DNA from: Gammaproteobacteria bacterium RIFCSPHIGHO2_12_FULL_41_20
Lineage (GTDB): Bacteria; Pseudomonadota; Gammaproteobacteria; DSM-16500
Length of the DNA: 63,309 nt
Direction of reading: 5' to 3'
NCBI GenBank assembly: GCA_001801575.1
Contig: MGYC01000025.1
Span: 221-63,529, forward strand
Shown: positions 17,394 through 28,135 of the stretch, one piece after another
Numbering within the stretch: position 1 is the stretch's first letter
Layout of the letters: every line of letters starts with the position of its first letter
Notes under the pieces: generated by a model
Seen by the model: only the letters and a program-made list of their open reading frames with translations
Told to the model about the DNA's origin: nothing
Databases searched by the model: none
Translations under genes and position numbers: made by a program

Positions 17394-18029
17394 ATGTTAC
17401 TATCCGACCCCATTGTTTATATCATTGATGATGATCAGGCTATGGTAGAGTCACTCACATGGATTATTGAATCTATCGGCTTAAAAACCAAATCTTACAC
17501 CCACCCCCAAGAATTCTTGGATAGTTACGACCCGCAACAACACGGCTGTTTAGTATTAGACGTACGCATGCCTGGTATCAGCGGCCCTGAACTACAAACG
17601 CGTTTAAACACAGAAGAAGCCCCTTCACTACCCATCATTTTTATTAGCGGCCATGGCGATGTTCCTTTAGCTGTGCGTGTAATGAAAGCAGGCGCCGTGG
17701 ATTTCCTTACTAAACCTTTTAACGACCAAATATTATTGGAAAGTATTAACAAAGCACTACGCCTTGATAAAGCAAATCGCGAAAAACGCCAAGAATGTGC
17801 GCAAATACGCGCAAAATTTGCTTTATTATCCATGCGAGAAGTACAAGTATTGCAAGGCATTGTTGCTGGGAAACCCAATAAAGTCATTTCCGCTGAATTA
17901 AAAATTTCATTAAAGACAGTAGAGGCCCATCGCGCCTCTGTCATGCGGAAAATGAGTGTCCGATCTGTGCCGGAATTAGTAAAAATTGTGTTAACCAATA
18001 GCATGCAAGAAACAGCAGAAGAGGAGTGA
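17394..18029 (+). CDS. FixJ/NarL-type response regulator
   Basis: 211 residues. The receiver domain has the acidic pocket IDDDQ (11-15), phosphoacceptor Asp56 (LVLDVRMPG), Ser85 (FISGHGDVPLAV) and Lys107 (FLTKPF), which is characteristic of the FixJ/TodT subgroup. The C-terminal LuxR-type helix-turn-helix covers about 148-200 (LSMREVQVLQGIVAG ... ISLKTVEAHRASVMRKM). It is expected to activate transcription after phosphorylation by the adjacent kinase. Targets cannot be told from the window. Confidence 0.92.
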   Translation: MLLSDPIVYIIDDDQAMVESLTWIIESIGLKTKSYTHPQEFLDSYDPQQHGCLVLDVRMPGISGPELQTRLNTEEAPSLPIIFISGHGDVPLAVRVMKAGAVDFLTKPFNDQILLESINKALRLDKANREKRQECAQIRAKFALLSMREVQVLQGIVAGKPNKVISAELKISLKTVEAHRASVMRKMSVRSVPELVKIVLTNSMQETAEEE

Positions 18030-18248
18030 ACGGCCAGCACCCACATGTCTAACTTTTGCCCCATTACAAAATACATGCCAAAATACCATCAAACACCCTC
18101 AAAACCATCAGGGGAAACCCTAAGCAAAACTAGGATTAGTGAACTATACTTCACTGGAAATTCCTAATTTTCACCCGCAATTAACAGTGAGATGATGGGT
18201 ATCCTCCATCAAGGATTTCATCCTCATCAACGCAAGGAGATAGCAGCC

Positions 18249-18680
18249 ATGGAAAGAAGGCAGGTATTACTCGTCACTAATGCCATCACCAGTGACGAAA
18301 TTATAGAAGTCAAAAAAGCGCTAGTTAATGCACCAGTTAATCATATGAATATCAAGCTGAGTTTAGTACATGTTATTCCACAATTGCCTACTTGTTATTT
18401 TAATATTCCCTCCATGTTGCATTTGGTGGAAAAATACTATGAAGAAGCCAAACAATACCTCACGCAAGCGGGTGAACGTCTTGGCGTTAGCAAACAAGAT
18501 CAATGGTTACTCGCGGGAAAGGTCAAAGTAGAAGTATTACGCTTAGCCAAAAAAACCCATGCGCATTTTATTCTAGCTAGCAGTCAATATATTCAAGAAT
18601 TACAAAAATCAGACTTTAGAAGAGAAGAATATAAATTTATCAATACCATGAGCGCGTTTAACAGTTTAAAAAGAGTATAA
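18249..18680 (+). CDS. Universal stress protein (UspA-like)
   Basis: 143 residues from ATG 18249, chosen because AAGGAG stands about 10 bp upstream; the frame is open to 18192 but without a good ribosome site. The alpha/beta layout with a first strand QVLLVTNAITSDEII, a second strand IKLSLVHVIP, and late VKVEVLRLAKKTHAHFILASS fits the Usp fold. The usual ATP-binding G-x2-G-x9-G-[ST] signature is not seen, so this would be a non-nucleotide-binding member. The preceding two-component pair may be functionally linked but lies 220 bp away. Confidence 0.65.
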   Translation: MERRQVLLVTNAITSDEIIEVKKALVNAPVNHMNIKLSLVHVIPQLPTCYFNIPSMLHLVEKYYEEAKQYLTQAGERLGVSKQDQWLLAGKVKVEVLRLAKKTHAHFILASSQYIQELQKSDFRREEYKFINTMSAFNSLKRV

Positions 18681-18711
18681 TTGCTTGCAGTAATCCTTGA
18701 TTTCGGACATT

Positions 18712-18752
18712 CTCTGCACTTGCAGTCCCACTTCGCAGTGCAGAGTTTTTTT
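18712..18752 (+). terminator. Rho-independent terminator touching the next start codon
   Basis: CTCTGCACT (18712-18720) pairs with AGTGCAGAG (18737-18745), followed by seven T (18746-18752). It ends the Usp-like transcript. The T-run is directly followed by ATG 18753, the apparent start of the next gene. Confidence 0.85.
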
Positions 18753-20042
18753 ATGTATATAAATGAAATAACATTAGCAAGCCATATCACTAAAATCCAA
18801 CGTGCGCTAGAATTAGACTTGCTTTATCGAAACCAACGTTGTTTCAATGGAACATTAATTGATGCCCTACTCGAATTTGGGTTGTTTTTACGTAACACTT
18901 TTTCTGGAAAAAAAATATCTGAAGTTCCTTCAATACTAGAATCTTATTCTCCCTTATTTTCCAACCTTGAGTTTCCTAGCTTAACCTCATTTGCAGAAAC
19001 CTCTATAGCTGTCAGTGCCTACCAAACACAAGATGATGTAAGCCAGAATCCTAGCGCAGACACTCTTACTGATAATATACAATTGGGGCTGCATAGTTAT
19101 GCAGTGTTATTAGGTAAACAGCGAGTTCAAGAAAATACGAATAGCGATGAGGTCGATAGCAGGCGTATTGAAACCTCAAAGGAATACTTGGCCATTCTAA
19201 TAGAAAAAAGAAAAGCCACGGAAAAAAAAGCTGCAGAACGACAAAAACAACCCCGCATGACAGAAGAGGAAAAAATTAAACTATTAATGGACTGCTGCCA
19301 ACAATGCGTAGTATCTCTAAAAAAGAAAATCTTGCAATTCGCCAGTCAATTACCGGCTGACGTATTAGCAGTTTACCAAGTAAATAGCCAAGTCAACTTT
19401 GATAAAACTCTCTCCGCGGCACAAACCGGATATTCACTCCTATGGGGTACAACAAGAATAGGACCAGATCAATTACCTTCATTTAATCCAGAATTATTAG
19501 AAAAAAACCGCTTTTCTGCACATTCCACACAAACCCACCCAGAGTTACATCAAGCCATTACTCAATATCTCACCGTGCTAGACTTGATTCAGGAATTGTC
19601 TCGCTCTGATCAATCATCCGCTAACAAACTGACCACCGTAAAACACATCATGAAAACGATCACGCCGGTTGTTAATATGGATCCACGCCCCACCAGCACC
19701 CCCAGCACCGACTCAAGAGCACAGGCCCTTATCGCTCGACTAAGTAGATGGGCATCACGCTATCGGCATCCACCTGCGGATGAAGTATTTTATGCCACAG
19801 TAAAACGTATTTTAAAGGCGCCCTTACCACAAGAAATTGCGCCGCCTACTTTTTTGCCTACTTCTCTCCCCCCTAGACAACAAACCGAATTAGCTATGCT
19901 ATTAGGCCATACTATTCACACTATCGAATTAGCGCAAAAAACTTGCGCTGCCCTCCAAACTCAACTACAACAATTGGCTGTTGCTGTTAATGTTAAAAGA
20001 AAACCACCCATAAATGAATGTGTTACCCGGCTGCAATCCTGA
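18753..20042 (+). CDS. Hypothetical protein, mainly helical, effector-like
   Basis: 429 residues if started at ATG 18753. No family recognised. The sequence is polar and helical with a charged stretch (about residues 140-170, EYLAILIEKRKATEKKAAERQ) and Pro/Thr/Ser-rich linkers (PRPTSTPSTDS, PPTFLPTSLPPRQQ); there are no membrane segments. The start is uncertain: no Shine-Dalgarno precedes ATG 18753, because a terminator sits there. Open in-frame alternatives are TTG 18681, directly after the Usp stop with AAAGAG upstream, and GTG 18738 within the hairpin. If TTG is used, the terminator hairpin lies inside the coding region and could attenuate expression. Confidence 0.6.
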   Translation: MYINEITLASHITKIQRALELDLLYRNQRCFNGTLIDALLEFGLFLRNTFSGKKISEVPSILESYSPLFSNLEFPSLTSFAETSIAVSAYQTQDDVSQNPSADTLTDNIQLGLHSYAVLLGKQRVQENTNSDEVDSRRIETSKEYLAILIEKRKATEKKAAERQKQPRMTEEEKIKLLMDCCQQCVVSLKKKILQFASQLPADVLAVYQVNSQVNFDKTLSAAQTGYSLLWGTTRIGPDQLPSFNPELLEKNRFSAHSTQTHPELHQAITQYLTVLDLIQELSRSDQSSANKLTTVKHIMKTITPVVNMDPRPTSTPSTDSRAQALIARLSRWASRYRHPPADEVFYATVKRILKAPLPQEIAPPTFLPTSLPPRQQTELAMLLGHTIHTIELAQKTCAALQTQLQQLAVAVNVKRKPPINECVTRLQS

Positions 20043-20142
20043 ATGTCAGGATCAGCAAACCATTTTCCCCTTTGCTCCCACCATAAAATCAGTATAATTC
20101 TACTAAAATTTACCGCATCCTTATTAGCTGGAGAAAAAATCT

Positions 20143-21408
20143 ATGGAAAAATTTAATGCCCTATATGCGCAATCAGGTGGCGTAACATCCGTGATCAATG
20201 CTACTGCCTGCGGGGTAATTGAAACAGCGCGTCAACACAACGATAAAATTCCCAAACTCTATGCTGCTCGTAATGGAATTATTGGTGCTCTTACTGAAGA
20301 TTTAATCGATACTAGTCACGAATCAGCAAGCGACGTGGCAGCGCTTCGCCACACGCCAGCAGGTGCTTTCGGCTCCTGCCGACATAAGTTAGGCACATTA
20401 GACAAACACCGTGCACAATATGAACGATTAGTAGAAGTGTTTTCAGCTCATCATATACGTTATTTTTTTTATAACGGCGGTGGTGATTCACAAGACACCG
20501 CCCATAAAGTCTCTTTAATTAGCCAAGAGCTAGGTTATCCCATTACTTGCATCGGTGTACCCAAAACTATTGATAATGACTTACCTTTTACTGATAACTC
20601 GCCAGGATTCGGCTCAGTTGCCAAATATGTTGCTGTATCTATTCGCGAAGCTGGCATGGATGTTGCATCAATGGCTTCTTCTTCTACTAAGGTATTTGTC
20701 TTAGAAGTAATGGGGCGTCATGCCGGTTGGATTGCTGCGGCAGGTGGTTTAGCCTGTGAAAAAGCAGGCGATGCTCCGCACATTATCTTATTTCCAGAAG
20801 TCCGCCTACAAACTGCACAACTATTAAACCGCGTGCAAGAATGCGTTTCTCAGTTTGGTTATTGCGCTATTGTCGCATCGGAAGGGTTACGTAATCCTGA
20901 TGGCAGTTTTGTTGCAGAGTCTGGCTTGACTGATGCTTTTGGCCATAAACAATTAGGTGGCGTAGCACCCATTATCGCTAAGCTTATCAAAGAAAAACTC
21001 GGCTTTAAATATCACTGGGCACTAGCGGATTACTTACAACGTTCCGCTCGTCATATTGCCTCTAAGACTGACGTAGAGCAAGCCTATGCAATAGGCAAAG
21101 CTGCTGTAGAAATGGCATTAGCTGGTAAGAATGCGGTCATGCCAATTATCGTCCGTGAATCGAATTCTCCTTATCGTTGGTCAATTGGAGAAGCTTCTTT
21201 AGAAAGAGTAGCTAATGTGGAAGTAAGCTTACCGAAAAATTATATCACTGATGATGGTTTTGGCATTACAGAAGCTTGTCGGCAGTACTTATCCCCGCTC
21301 ATTCAAGGAGAAGCCTATCCGCCTTACCTGCACGGATTACCACAGTATGTGAAATTGAAAAATTTGGCAGTCGAGAAGAAACTAAAAACGAATTTTGCCA
21401 TAGCTTAG
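20143..21408 (+). CDS. pfp: Pyrophosphate-dependent 6-phosphofructokinase
   Basis: 421 residues. It converts fructose 6-phosphate to fructose 1,6-bisphosphate, probably with PPi instead of ATP and therefore reversibly. The evidence is GGGD at 112-115 (Asp where ATP enzymes have Gly) and GVPKTIDND at 138-146 (Lys in place of the Gly of ATP-PFK GTIDND). Other family motifs are ALYAQSGGVTSVINA at the start and EVMGRHAGWIAAAGG. Legionella and relatives are known for PPi-type enzymes. SD: AGCTGGAG about 10 bp upstream. Confidence 0.9.
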   Translation: MEKFNALYAQSGGVTSVINATACGVIETARQHNDKIPKLYAARNGIIGALTEDLIDTSHESASDVAALRHTPAGAFGSCRHKLGTLDKHRAQYERLVEVFSAHHIRYFFYNGGGDSQDTAHKVSLISQELGYPITCIGVPKTIDNDLPFTDNSPGFGSVAKYVAVSIREAGMDVASMASSSTKVFVLEVMGRHAGWIAAAGGLACEKAGDAPHIILFPEVRLQTAQLLNRVQECVSQFGYCAIVASEGLRNPDGSFVAESGLTDAFGHKQLGGVAPIIAKLIKEKLGFKYHWALADYLQRSARHIASKTDVEQAYAIGKAAVEMALAGKNAVMPIIVRESNSPYRWSIGEASLERVANVEVSLPKNYITDDGFGITEACRQYLSPLIQGEAYPPYLHGLPQYVKLKNLAVEKKLKTNFAIA

Positions 21409-21414
21409 CTCTCA

Positions 21415-22476
21415 TCACAGCACATCGCTGCTAAGGCCGTGCTTTTCCATAATAATGCGCAAAGCACGTAGGCCGCTCATTTGAATTTGTCGTACCCGCT
21501 CACGGGTTAATCCAATCGCTTCGCCTACCTCTTCCAAGGTTTGTCGCTCATAACCGCCTAAACCAAAACGTCGGCACAAAACCTCGCGTTGTTTATCATT
21601 CAATTCTTCCAAACATTCTTTTAATCCTTCGGTAATTCTTTCCTCTGCCAAAATATCAGCTGGATCCTGCGCTTGCTTATCCGCTAATGCTTCGACCAAT
21701 GCCTTACCCGTATTGTTGTTATCTTTGGCAATTTGCATATCCAACGATACCATGTGCTCATTTAACTCCATCACCTCTTTCACATCGTCAATGGTTTTAT
21801 GCATGGCTTCAGCAATTTCATGATAACTTGGCGCTCTATCTTGCTGCTTAGTTAATTCCCGCACCTTAGTCAAATAGTGATTTAACTCTCTCACAACATG
21901 AATAGGCAAGCGTATTGTTCTTGTTTGATTCATAATGGCGCGTTCAATAGTTTGGCGAATCCACCATGTTGCATAGGTTGAAAAACGAAATCCACGTTCT
22001 GGATCAAATTTCTCAACAGCGCGTAGCAATCCTAAATTCCCTTCTTCGATTAAATCGGAAAATTCCAACCCGCGATTATAATAGCGACGTGCGATTTTCA
22101 CTACCAAACGTAAATTACTCTCAATCATTCTACGTCGTGCCGCTGGATCACCTTTTTGAGTTAAGCGCCCATAATACACTTCTTCTTCTGGAGTTAATAA
22201 AGGAGAAAACCCAATTTCGCTCAGGTAAATTTGTGTGGGATCAAAAACAGTAGGTTTTTCGCTAGCTTTCTCTCGCTTTTTTTCTGCTACTTCCTCTTCG
22301 ATAGCAAGCTCTACCTCAGCATCAATACCTTTTTCAGTCAGATCTTTCTCTAACTCATCGCTATTGATATCTTCAGACAAATCTTCTTCATGCTCAGCAG
22401 GAAAAGCTTGCTTTCCCTTCAGCACTGCTGACGCTTTTTGCTGTGATTTCTTCTTCCCTTTTTTCTCTGCTGACAT
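21415..22476 (-). CDS. rpoS: RNA polymerase sigma factor RpoS
   Basis: 353 residues. Sigma-70 regions are complete: 1.2 ([21 protein letters not shown]), 2.1-2.4 ([20 protein letters not shown], then [17 protein letters not shown]), region 3 ([15 protein letters not shown]) and region 4.2 ([19 protein letters not shown]). The acidic, lysine-rich N-terminal 80 residues are longer than in E. coli RpoS (330 residues). Identification as RpoS rather than RpoD rests on size and on nlpD and surE directly upstream, the standard order. It converges with pfp, only 6 bp apart. In Legionella/Coxiella relatives RpoS controls the transmissive or stationary stage. Confidence 0.94.
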   Translation of the reverse strand: MSAEKKGKKKSQQKASAVLKGKQAFPAEHEEDLSEDINSDELEKDLTEKGIDAEVELAIEEEVAEKKREKASEKPTVFDPTQIYLSEIGFSPLLTPEEEVYYGRLTQKGDPAARRRMIESNLRLVVKIARRYYNRGLEFSDLIEEGNLGLLRAVEKFDPERGFRFSTYATWWIRQTIERAIMNQTRTIRLPIHVVRELNHYLTKVRELTKQQDRAPSYHEIAEAMHKTIDDVKEVMELNEHMVSLDMQIAKDNNNTGKALVEALADKQAQDPADILAEERITEGLKECLEELNDKQREVLCRRFGLGGYERQTLEEVGEAIGLTRERVRQIQMSGLRALRIIMEKHGLSSDVL

Positions 22477-22618
22477 AGTTTCAATCCTAAAATGAAATAT
22501 GCCTAAGAATCTTCCTGATTTTTAAATATCATTGCTCTAAATTATTAATAACTACACGTCACTATTTTGCATGGTCGGTCATTAACAAACAGATAGAGAT
22601 ATCCGCATTGTGTCTCAA

Positions 22619-23374
22619 TTATACCCTATTTTCCTTATAAAAATTAAGAGGGAGATAAGAAAGTGGGTTAACAGATTTACCAGCCCGCCGTATTTCAAAA
22701 TGCAACACAGCTTTATTTGGTGCAGCATTGCCCATATTTGCAATTTTCTGCCCTTTTTTAACCAACCCCCCTTCTTGTACATACAAAGTACGGTTGTAGG
22801 CATAGGCGGACAAATATAAATTGTTATGTTTAATCAGAATTAAGTTTCCGTATGCTCGCAGCCCATTACCCGCATAGACTACCTTCCCATTTGCTGCAGC
22901 CAAAATAGGTTGACCCACCTCCCCAGCAATATCAATGCCTTTAGATAAACGAGTTACTTTACCGCGCGCAGGCCATCCCCATTGTGATACAGGACCGGTC
23001 GGTTCTTTGTCGTAATATCTATTCTTTATTCTTTTTGTAGAAACCATCACCGCACGAGGGGTGGGTTTCACTGAAGGCACCATTTTTTTAGTTACCACCA
23101 TGCGTTGTGGTTGTGGCCGCAAATAAATGGCTTCCCCTACATACACACGGTAAGGAGGGGGAAGATAATTCCACTGAAGTAATACACGATAATCCAATCC
23201 ATATCGCCAAGCTATTTCATATAAGCTTTCACCAGCTACCACCTTATGCATGCCATTTTTCGGAATAGGCTCAATACCGGCAACCTCTGTCACTGGTGCA
23301 TACACCGTGTGATCCATAGTGCATCCAGCAAGAATAACCGCTATAGCAATGATAAAATGAACCGTATGCTTCAT
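22619..23374 (-). CDS. nlpD: NlpD-type lipoprotein, amidase activator
   Basis: 251 residues. The signal peptide ends in lipobox LAGC with Cys18 as lipid anchor. A LysM domain (about 40-90, VVAGESLYEIAWRYGLDYRVL) binds peptidoglycan. The C-terminal LytM/M23 domain (about 150-250) lacks two zinc ligands: KGIDIAG instead of HxG-D, and AYAYN instead of AYAHN, while LHFEIR is kept. Such degenerate domains activate amidases for daughter-cell separation and do not cut peptidoglycan themselves. Position between surE and rpoS is conserved. Confidence 0.93.
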   Translation of the reverse strand: MKHTVHFIIAIAVILAGCTMDHTVYAPVTEVAGIEPIPKNGMHKVVAGESLYEIAWRYGLDYRVLLQWNYLPPPYRVYVGEAIYLRPQPQRMVVTKKMVPSVKPTPRAVMVSTKRIKNRYYDKEPTGPVSQWGWPARGKVTRLSKGIDIAGEVGQPILAAANGKVVYAGNGLRAYGNLILIKHNNLYLSAYAYNRTLYVQEGGLVKKGQKIANMGNAAPNKAVLHFEIRRAGKSVNPLSYLPLNFYKENRV

Positions 23375-23411
23375 TAGACCTCCATATAAGGCCCTAGGTT
23401 ACATAGGAGGC

Positions 23412-24170
23412 CTATTCTGTCACTTTTAAAGAACGAATCCACCCTGATAACTGGTCAAATACCTTGTAATGAGTTAGATCAAGATGTAGAGGTGTAATTG
23501 AAACATAACCGGTATTTACTGCATAAAAATCTGTACCTGGCCCGGCATCTTGTTCCAAGCCTGGCTGCCCTACCCAGTAAATTTTTCTACCGCGTGGATC
23601 CGATGTTTTGATAGTGGGCTCAGCAAGATGACGCGTTCCTAAACGGGTAATTTGAAAACCACGAATTTCAGAAAGTGGTAAATTCGGCACATTTACATTT
23701 AAAATAGTATCCGCAGGAAATGGATCTTCTTCTAAACGTAAAATTAACATCTTTGCTATTTGTGCTGCACTATCATAATGACGACATTTAGGTCCAGCTA
23801 AAGAAACAGCAATGGAAGGCAATCCTAAAAAACGCCCCTCCGTAGCTGCGGCTACCGTACCAGAATACAGTACATCATCACTCAGATTAGAACCTTCATT
23901 GATTCCTGATACGACCATATCCGGTAACTCTTTTAACAACCCCGTTACCCCAAGGTGCACACAATCCGTTGGCGTACCGTTAACACTGAAAAACCCTGTA
24001 GCTGTAGTCACAACACGCAAAGGATTATCTAAAGTTAATGAATTGCTTGCACCGCTACGATTGCGATCTGGGGCCACCACAGTCACTTCAGCAAACTCAC
24101 TTAATGCGGTTGCTAAGCTTGTCAAGCCAGGCGCATGCACCCCATCATCATTACTAATTAAAATTCTCAT
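23412..24170 (-). CDS. surE: 5'/3'-nucleotidase SurE
   Basis: 252 residues. The metal site is visible at the N-terminus ([15 protein letters not shown]; Asp8 and Asp9), with the conserved [22 protein letters not shown] and [22 protein letters not shown]. SurE is a survival phosphatase for nucleoside monophosphates and polyphosphate. It sits 4 bp after ftsB and 37 bp before nlpD in a run ftsB-surE-nlpD. The canonical pcm between surE and nlpD is absent here. Confidence 0.96.
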   Translation of the reverse strand: MRILISNDDGVHAPGLTSLATALSEFAEVTVVAPDRNRSGASNSLTLDNPLRVVTTATGFFSVNGTPTDCVHLGVTGLLKELPDMVVSGINEGSNLSDDVLYSGTVAAATEGRFLGLPSIAVSLAGPKCRHYDSAAQIAKMLILRLEEDPFPADTILNVNVPNLPLSEIRGFQITRLGTRHLAEPTIKTSDPRGRKIYWVGQPGLEQDAGPGTDFYAVNTGYVSITPLHLDLTHYKVFDQLSGWIRSLKVTE

Positions 24171-24174
24171 AATC

Positions 24175-24459
24175 TCACTTCACTATCCGATAAAATGTCT
24201 CGCCTTTCTTTATTAAACCTAACTCATTACGTGCTCGTGATTCAACTGCATCCTTATTATCACGCAAATGTTCAATCTCCAGTAACAAGGCTTGGTTCCG
24301 CTGTTTTAATTTTTCATTTTCCGCCGTTTGTGTAGTTAATTGCTTTTTTAATGACATCATAGCACGTACCCCATGAGACCCAAACCATAATTGGTATTGA
24401 AGAAAAATCAATAAGGCAAATAAAGTAAAGAGCAATATCTTGCGGCGATAATATTCCAA
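24175..24459 (-). CDS. ftsB: Cell division protein FtsB
   Basis: 94 residues. A short cytoplasmic basic end (MEYYRRK) is followed by one membrane helix ([20 protein letters not shown], about 8-27), then a periplasmic coiled coil ([20 protein letters not shown] ... [11 protein letters not shown]) and the conserved [20 protein letters not shown]. FtsB forms a complex with FtsL and FtsQ at the septum. It follows eno by 3 bp, as in many gammaproteobacteria. Confidence 0.95.
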   Translation of the reverse strand: MEYYRRKILLFTLFALLIFLQYQLWFGSHGVRAMMSLKKQLTTQTAENEKLKQRNQALLLEIEHLRDNKDAVESRARNELGLIKKGETFYRIVK

Positions 24460-24462
24460 AAG

Positions 24463-25779
<1,317 letters not shown>

Positions 25780-25786
25780 TTAAACT

Positions 25787-26473
25787 TTAAATCTGTAACA
25801 CGGTTTTCACAAAAGGGATGGTTAAGCGTCGTTGTGCTGCCAGCGATGCTTTGTCTAGCGCATCTAGCGCTGCAAACAAGGTGGTCATATGTCGTGGGCA
25901 ATGGGTTAGCAAAAACTTACCCACTTCCTCTGATAAAGTCATACCACGTTGCCCTGCGCGCATAACTAGTGTCTGCAATTTTTCATTATCGCTTAACGGC
26001 TGTACAGCATAAATCACACCTCCCGCTAACCGAGATACCAAATCCGGCAAGGTAAGTTTCAATAGTTTGGGGACACTATTCGCAGTCACAATTAAACATC
26101 CGCCTTGATTGAGAATACGATTATAAGCGTGAAAAAGCGCCTCTTCCCATTCCGTAGAACCCGCTACCCTATTTACATCATCGATGCACACCAGTGATAA
26201 GCATTCTAACCCTTGCAATATTTCAGGGGAATAATGCCCAGCTAAAGATAAATAGACAGAACGCAACCCATACTGATAGGCATAGTGACAACAGGCTTGT
26301 AACAAGTGTGTACGTCCTTGCCCCCCCGCACTATACATATATATAACGCGTTCGCCTTGTCCACTTGCCGTATTTTTTAATGCTGTGATCAATTCCACAT
26401 TTTTACCAGGATAAAAATTTGCAAATGTGGCTTCCTCTTTTATACTGACTCCCAATGTCAACTGACTCAACAT
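25787..26473 (-). CDS. hda: Hda, DnaA-related regulator of replication initiation
   Basis: 228 residues, a DnaA AAA+ domain without the DNA-binding domain IV. The P-loop is GGQGRTHLLQA, without the usual lysine, as in E. coli Hda (GAGRSHLL). Walker B is LVCIDDVNRV and sensor 2 lies in the C-terminal lid. Hda bound to the sliding clamp makes DnaA hydrolyse ATP. The N-terminal MLSQLTLGVSIKEEATFANFY region carries a QLTLGV clamp-binding motif (Q-L-x-L-x-[VFL]). It lies 21 bp after the DUF2066 gene. Confidence 0.93.
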   Translation of the reverse strand: MLSQLTLGVSIKEEATFANFYPGKNVELITALKNTASGQGERVIYMYSAGGQGRTHLLQACCHYAYQYGLRSVYLSLAGHYSPEILQGLECLSLVCIDDVNRVAGSTEWEEALFHAYNRILNQGGCLIVTANSVPKLLKLTLPDLVSRLAGGVIYAVQPLSDNEKLQTLVMRAGQRGMTLSEEVGKFLLTHCPRHMTTLFAALDALDKASLAAQRRLTIPFVKTVLQI

Positions 26474-26494
26474 AACAAAGCTACCTAATCTCTT

Positions 26495-27562
26495 TTAACG
26501 GTCCCAAGTATATACTAAGGTTTCATCTCTTTTGGATTCTAAAACAAGATGAGGAATCAATGCGACATTTTCCAAGAAATTATCTAATGCCGTATGCACA
26601 TCTATCTCTAGCCATACCGCATTATTTGATACTTGTATAACTTGTACATCTTCTACCCCGGTTACTTGTTTCAGCGCACGCAATAATACTGTCAAATCTC
26701 GTGAATGAGTAATACCATTTACTTGCACCGTTACTAACATTTCTATTGGTTGTGCATTTGTTGCAGCAACTTGACCAACATAACGATGTGTTAATGTGGT
26801 ATTTATATGGTTAAACAAAATATCAATAATGGCATTAGGACTTGCTCCTGATATCGTCCAGTCTTGCTCTGAACCGCCTTGCACAAACTTCCACTGGCTT
26901 TGTAATCCTTGTACCCCTTGCTGCGGCATCGCCACCCAATGGCCAACCAATACAGCATCAGGCGCATAACGCTGTGATGCGCGCGTTAATGCTGGTAATG
27001 ACATAGTCACAATGTCCTGTATAGAGATTTGATTAAGATCTTGCATATCCATAACCGGAAAAATAATAGGTACACCGCTTTGTGCCGCCTGTTGTTTAAA
27101 CAAACTCAAAATAGTACTTGCCGAATCAACGCCGATAATTTCCATATCCTCAGCTGACACAGGCACCGCTAACCATACCAAAATCAACGGGCGGTTGCTT
27201 CCCCAAAGTGGCTGGTCTGCGCGTTTTAATAACTGACTCACGCCCACATGATCAAATTTTATTATTAACAAGTAAGGAAAAGCTAAATTCACTGTTGAAG
27301 GTTGATAACTATATTCTTGCAGCAGATTTTCAGCGTGTTGCAAACTTGATTTAATTCGAGCATCTTTTGCTATATCAAGATTACCACTATTTTTTACTAA
27401 AACTTGCTCTAGTGCTTTAGGAATAGCCCGCATTCTATCCTGAGAGGACTGGGAGGCTACTGGAATCATTGCTTCATAAAGATCATGTACTTTTACAGCG
27501 TAAGCTAAGGGCAATACGAGAAAAGCAATAAGCGCAATAATGTATCGCATGTATGGTACCAT
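26495..27562 (-). CDS. DUF2066 family protein
   Basis: 355 residues. A signal peptide or anchor is visible (MRYIIALIAFLVLPLAYAV); the in-frame ATG at 27550 (Met5) may be the true start because the hydrophobic segment begins there. The body has RMRAIPKALEQVLVKNSGN and LLIIKFDHVGVSQLLKRADQPLWG plus RPLILVWLAV, which characterise the DUF2066 family commonly found beside hda. The function is unknown; export to the periplasm is likely. It probably shares an operon with hda. Confidence 0.8.
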   Translation of the reverse strand: MVPYMRYIIALIAFLVLPLAYAVKVHDLYEAMIPVASQSSQDRMRAIPKALEQVLVKNSGNLDIAKDARIKSSLQHAENLLQEYSYQPSTVNLAFPYLLIIKFDHVGVSQLLKRADQPLWGSNRPLILVWLAVPVSAEDMEIIGVDSASTILSLFKQQAAQSGVPIIFPVMDMQDLNQISIQDIVTMSLPALTRASQRYAPDAVLVGHWVAMPQQGVQGLQSQWKFVQGGSEQDWTISGASPNAIIDILFNHINTTLTHRYVGQVAATNAQPIEMLVTVQVNGITHSRDLTVLLRALKQVTGVEDVQVIQVSNNAVWLEIDVHTALDNFLENVALIPHLVLESKRDETLVYTWDR

Positions 27563-27732
27563 ATAGGATATTTGTGCATTTAGTCTACTATAAAAAGTAG
27601 CTGCTAGGCAGCTCAGGACAGAAAGGTTAAATTTTAATCACAAAATTCGGCCTGCTCTAAAAGAGACCTTTCTCATTCCATTTACTTGACTCTCAGCAAA
27701 GATACGTTATATTACAAGGAGTAATGGTCACC

Positions 27733-27761
27733 AAGGAGGCAGCTTTTCGCTGAGCGAATAC
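27733..27761 (+). promoter_or_regulatory. ihfB ribosome site with a hairpin in the spacer
   Basis: The strong Shine-Dalgarno AAGGAGG (27733-27739) is 22 nt from ATG 27762, too far for direct use. Between them CAGC (27740-27743) and GCTG (27749-27752) can pair around loop TTTTC. Folding this 13-nt hairpin leaves 9 nt between SD and ATG, the optimum. The stem is only 4 bp, so this is an inference. Confidence 0.4.
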
Positions 27762-28100
27762 ATGCTGATCAAATCCCAACTTATCGCTGAAATTAGTAAA
27801 CACTATCCTCATTTAGCAGAAAAAGATATTGCTCTCAGCGTTAACAATATTTTGCAATATATGAGCGATAATTTATGTCAAGGCGGTCGTATTGAGATTC
27901 GCGGTTTCGGTAGTTTTAACCTACACTTTCGCCCTCCGCGTCGCGCTCACAATCCCAAGACGGGAGAACGCCTTGTCACCGCGCCTAAATATGCCATTCA
28001 CTTTAAACCCGGCAAAGAATTACGAGAACATATTAATGCGAATCGCCATTTACCTATTGAGGCAATGGACCATACAGGCGATGATACAGAAGAAGAGTAG
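27762..28100 (+). CDS. ihfB: Integration host factor beta subunit
   Basis: 112 residues. The start MLIKSQLIAEISKHYPHLAEKDI aligns with E. coli IhfB (MTKSELIERLATQQSHIPAKTV), which fixes ATG 27762. The DNA-bending beta arm carries EIRGFGSFNLHFRPPRRAHNPKTGERL, including the arm-tip proline that intercalates. IHF bends DNA at WATCAR sites in promoters and recombination. The acidic tail after KHINANRH (about 20 residues) is longer than in E. coli (94 residues). Confidence 0.94.
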   Translation: MLIKSQLIAEISKHYPHLAEKDIALSVNNILQYMSDNLCQGGRIEIRGFGSFNLHFRPPRRAHNPKTGERLVTAPKYAIHFKPGKELREHINANRHLPIEAMDHTGDDTEEE

Positions 28101-28135
28101 GAGCTAAACTTATTTTAATCTAAGGAGAAATTGCT

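Noticed and set aside
22619-23374. Active M23 endopeptidase
   Set aside because: Two of the zinc ligands are replaced (GID, YAYN), as in NlpD activators; therefore called a non-catalytic LytM protein.
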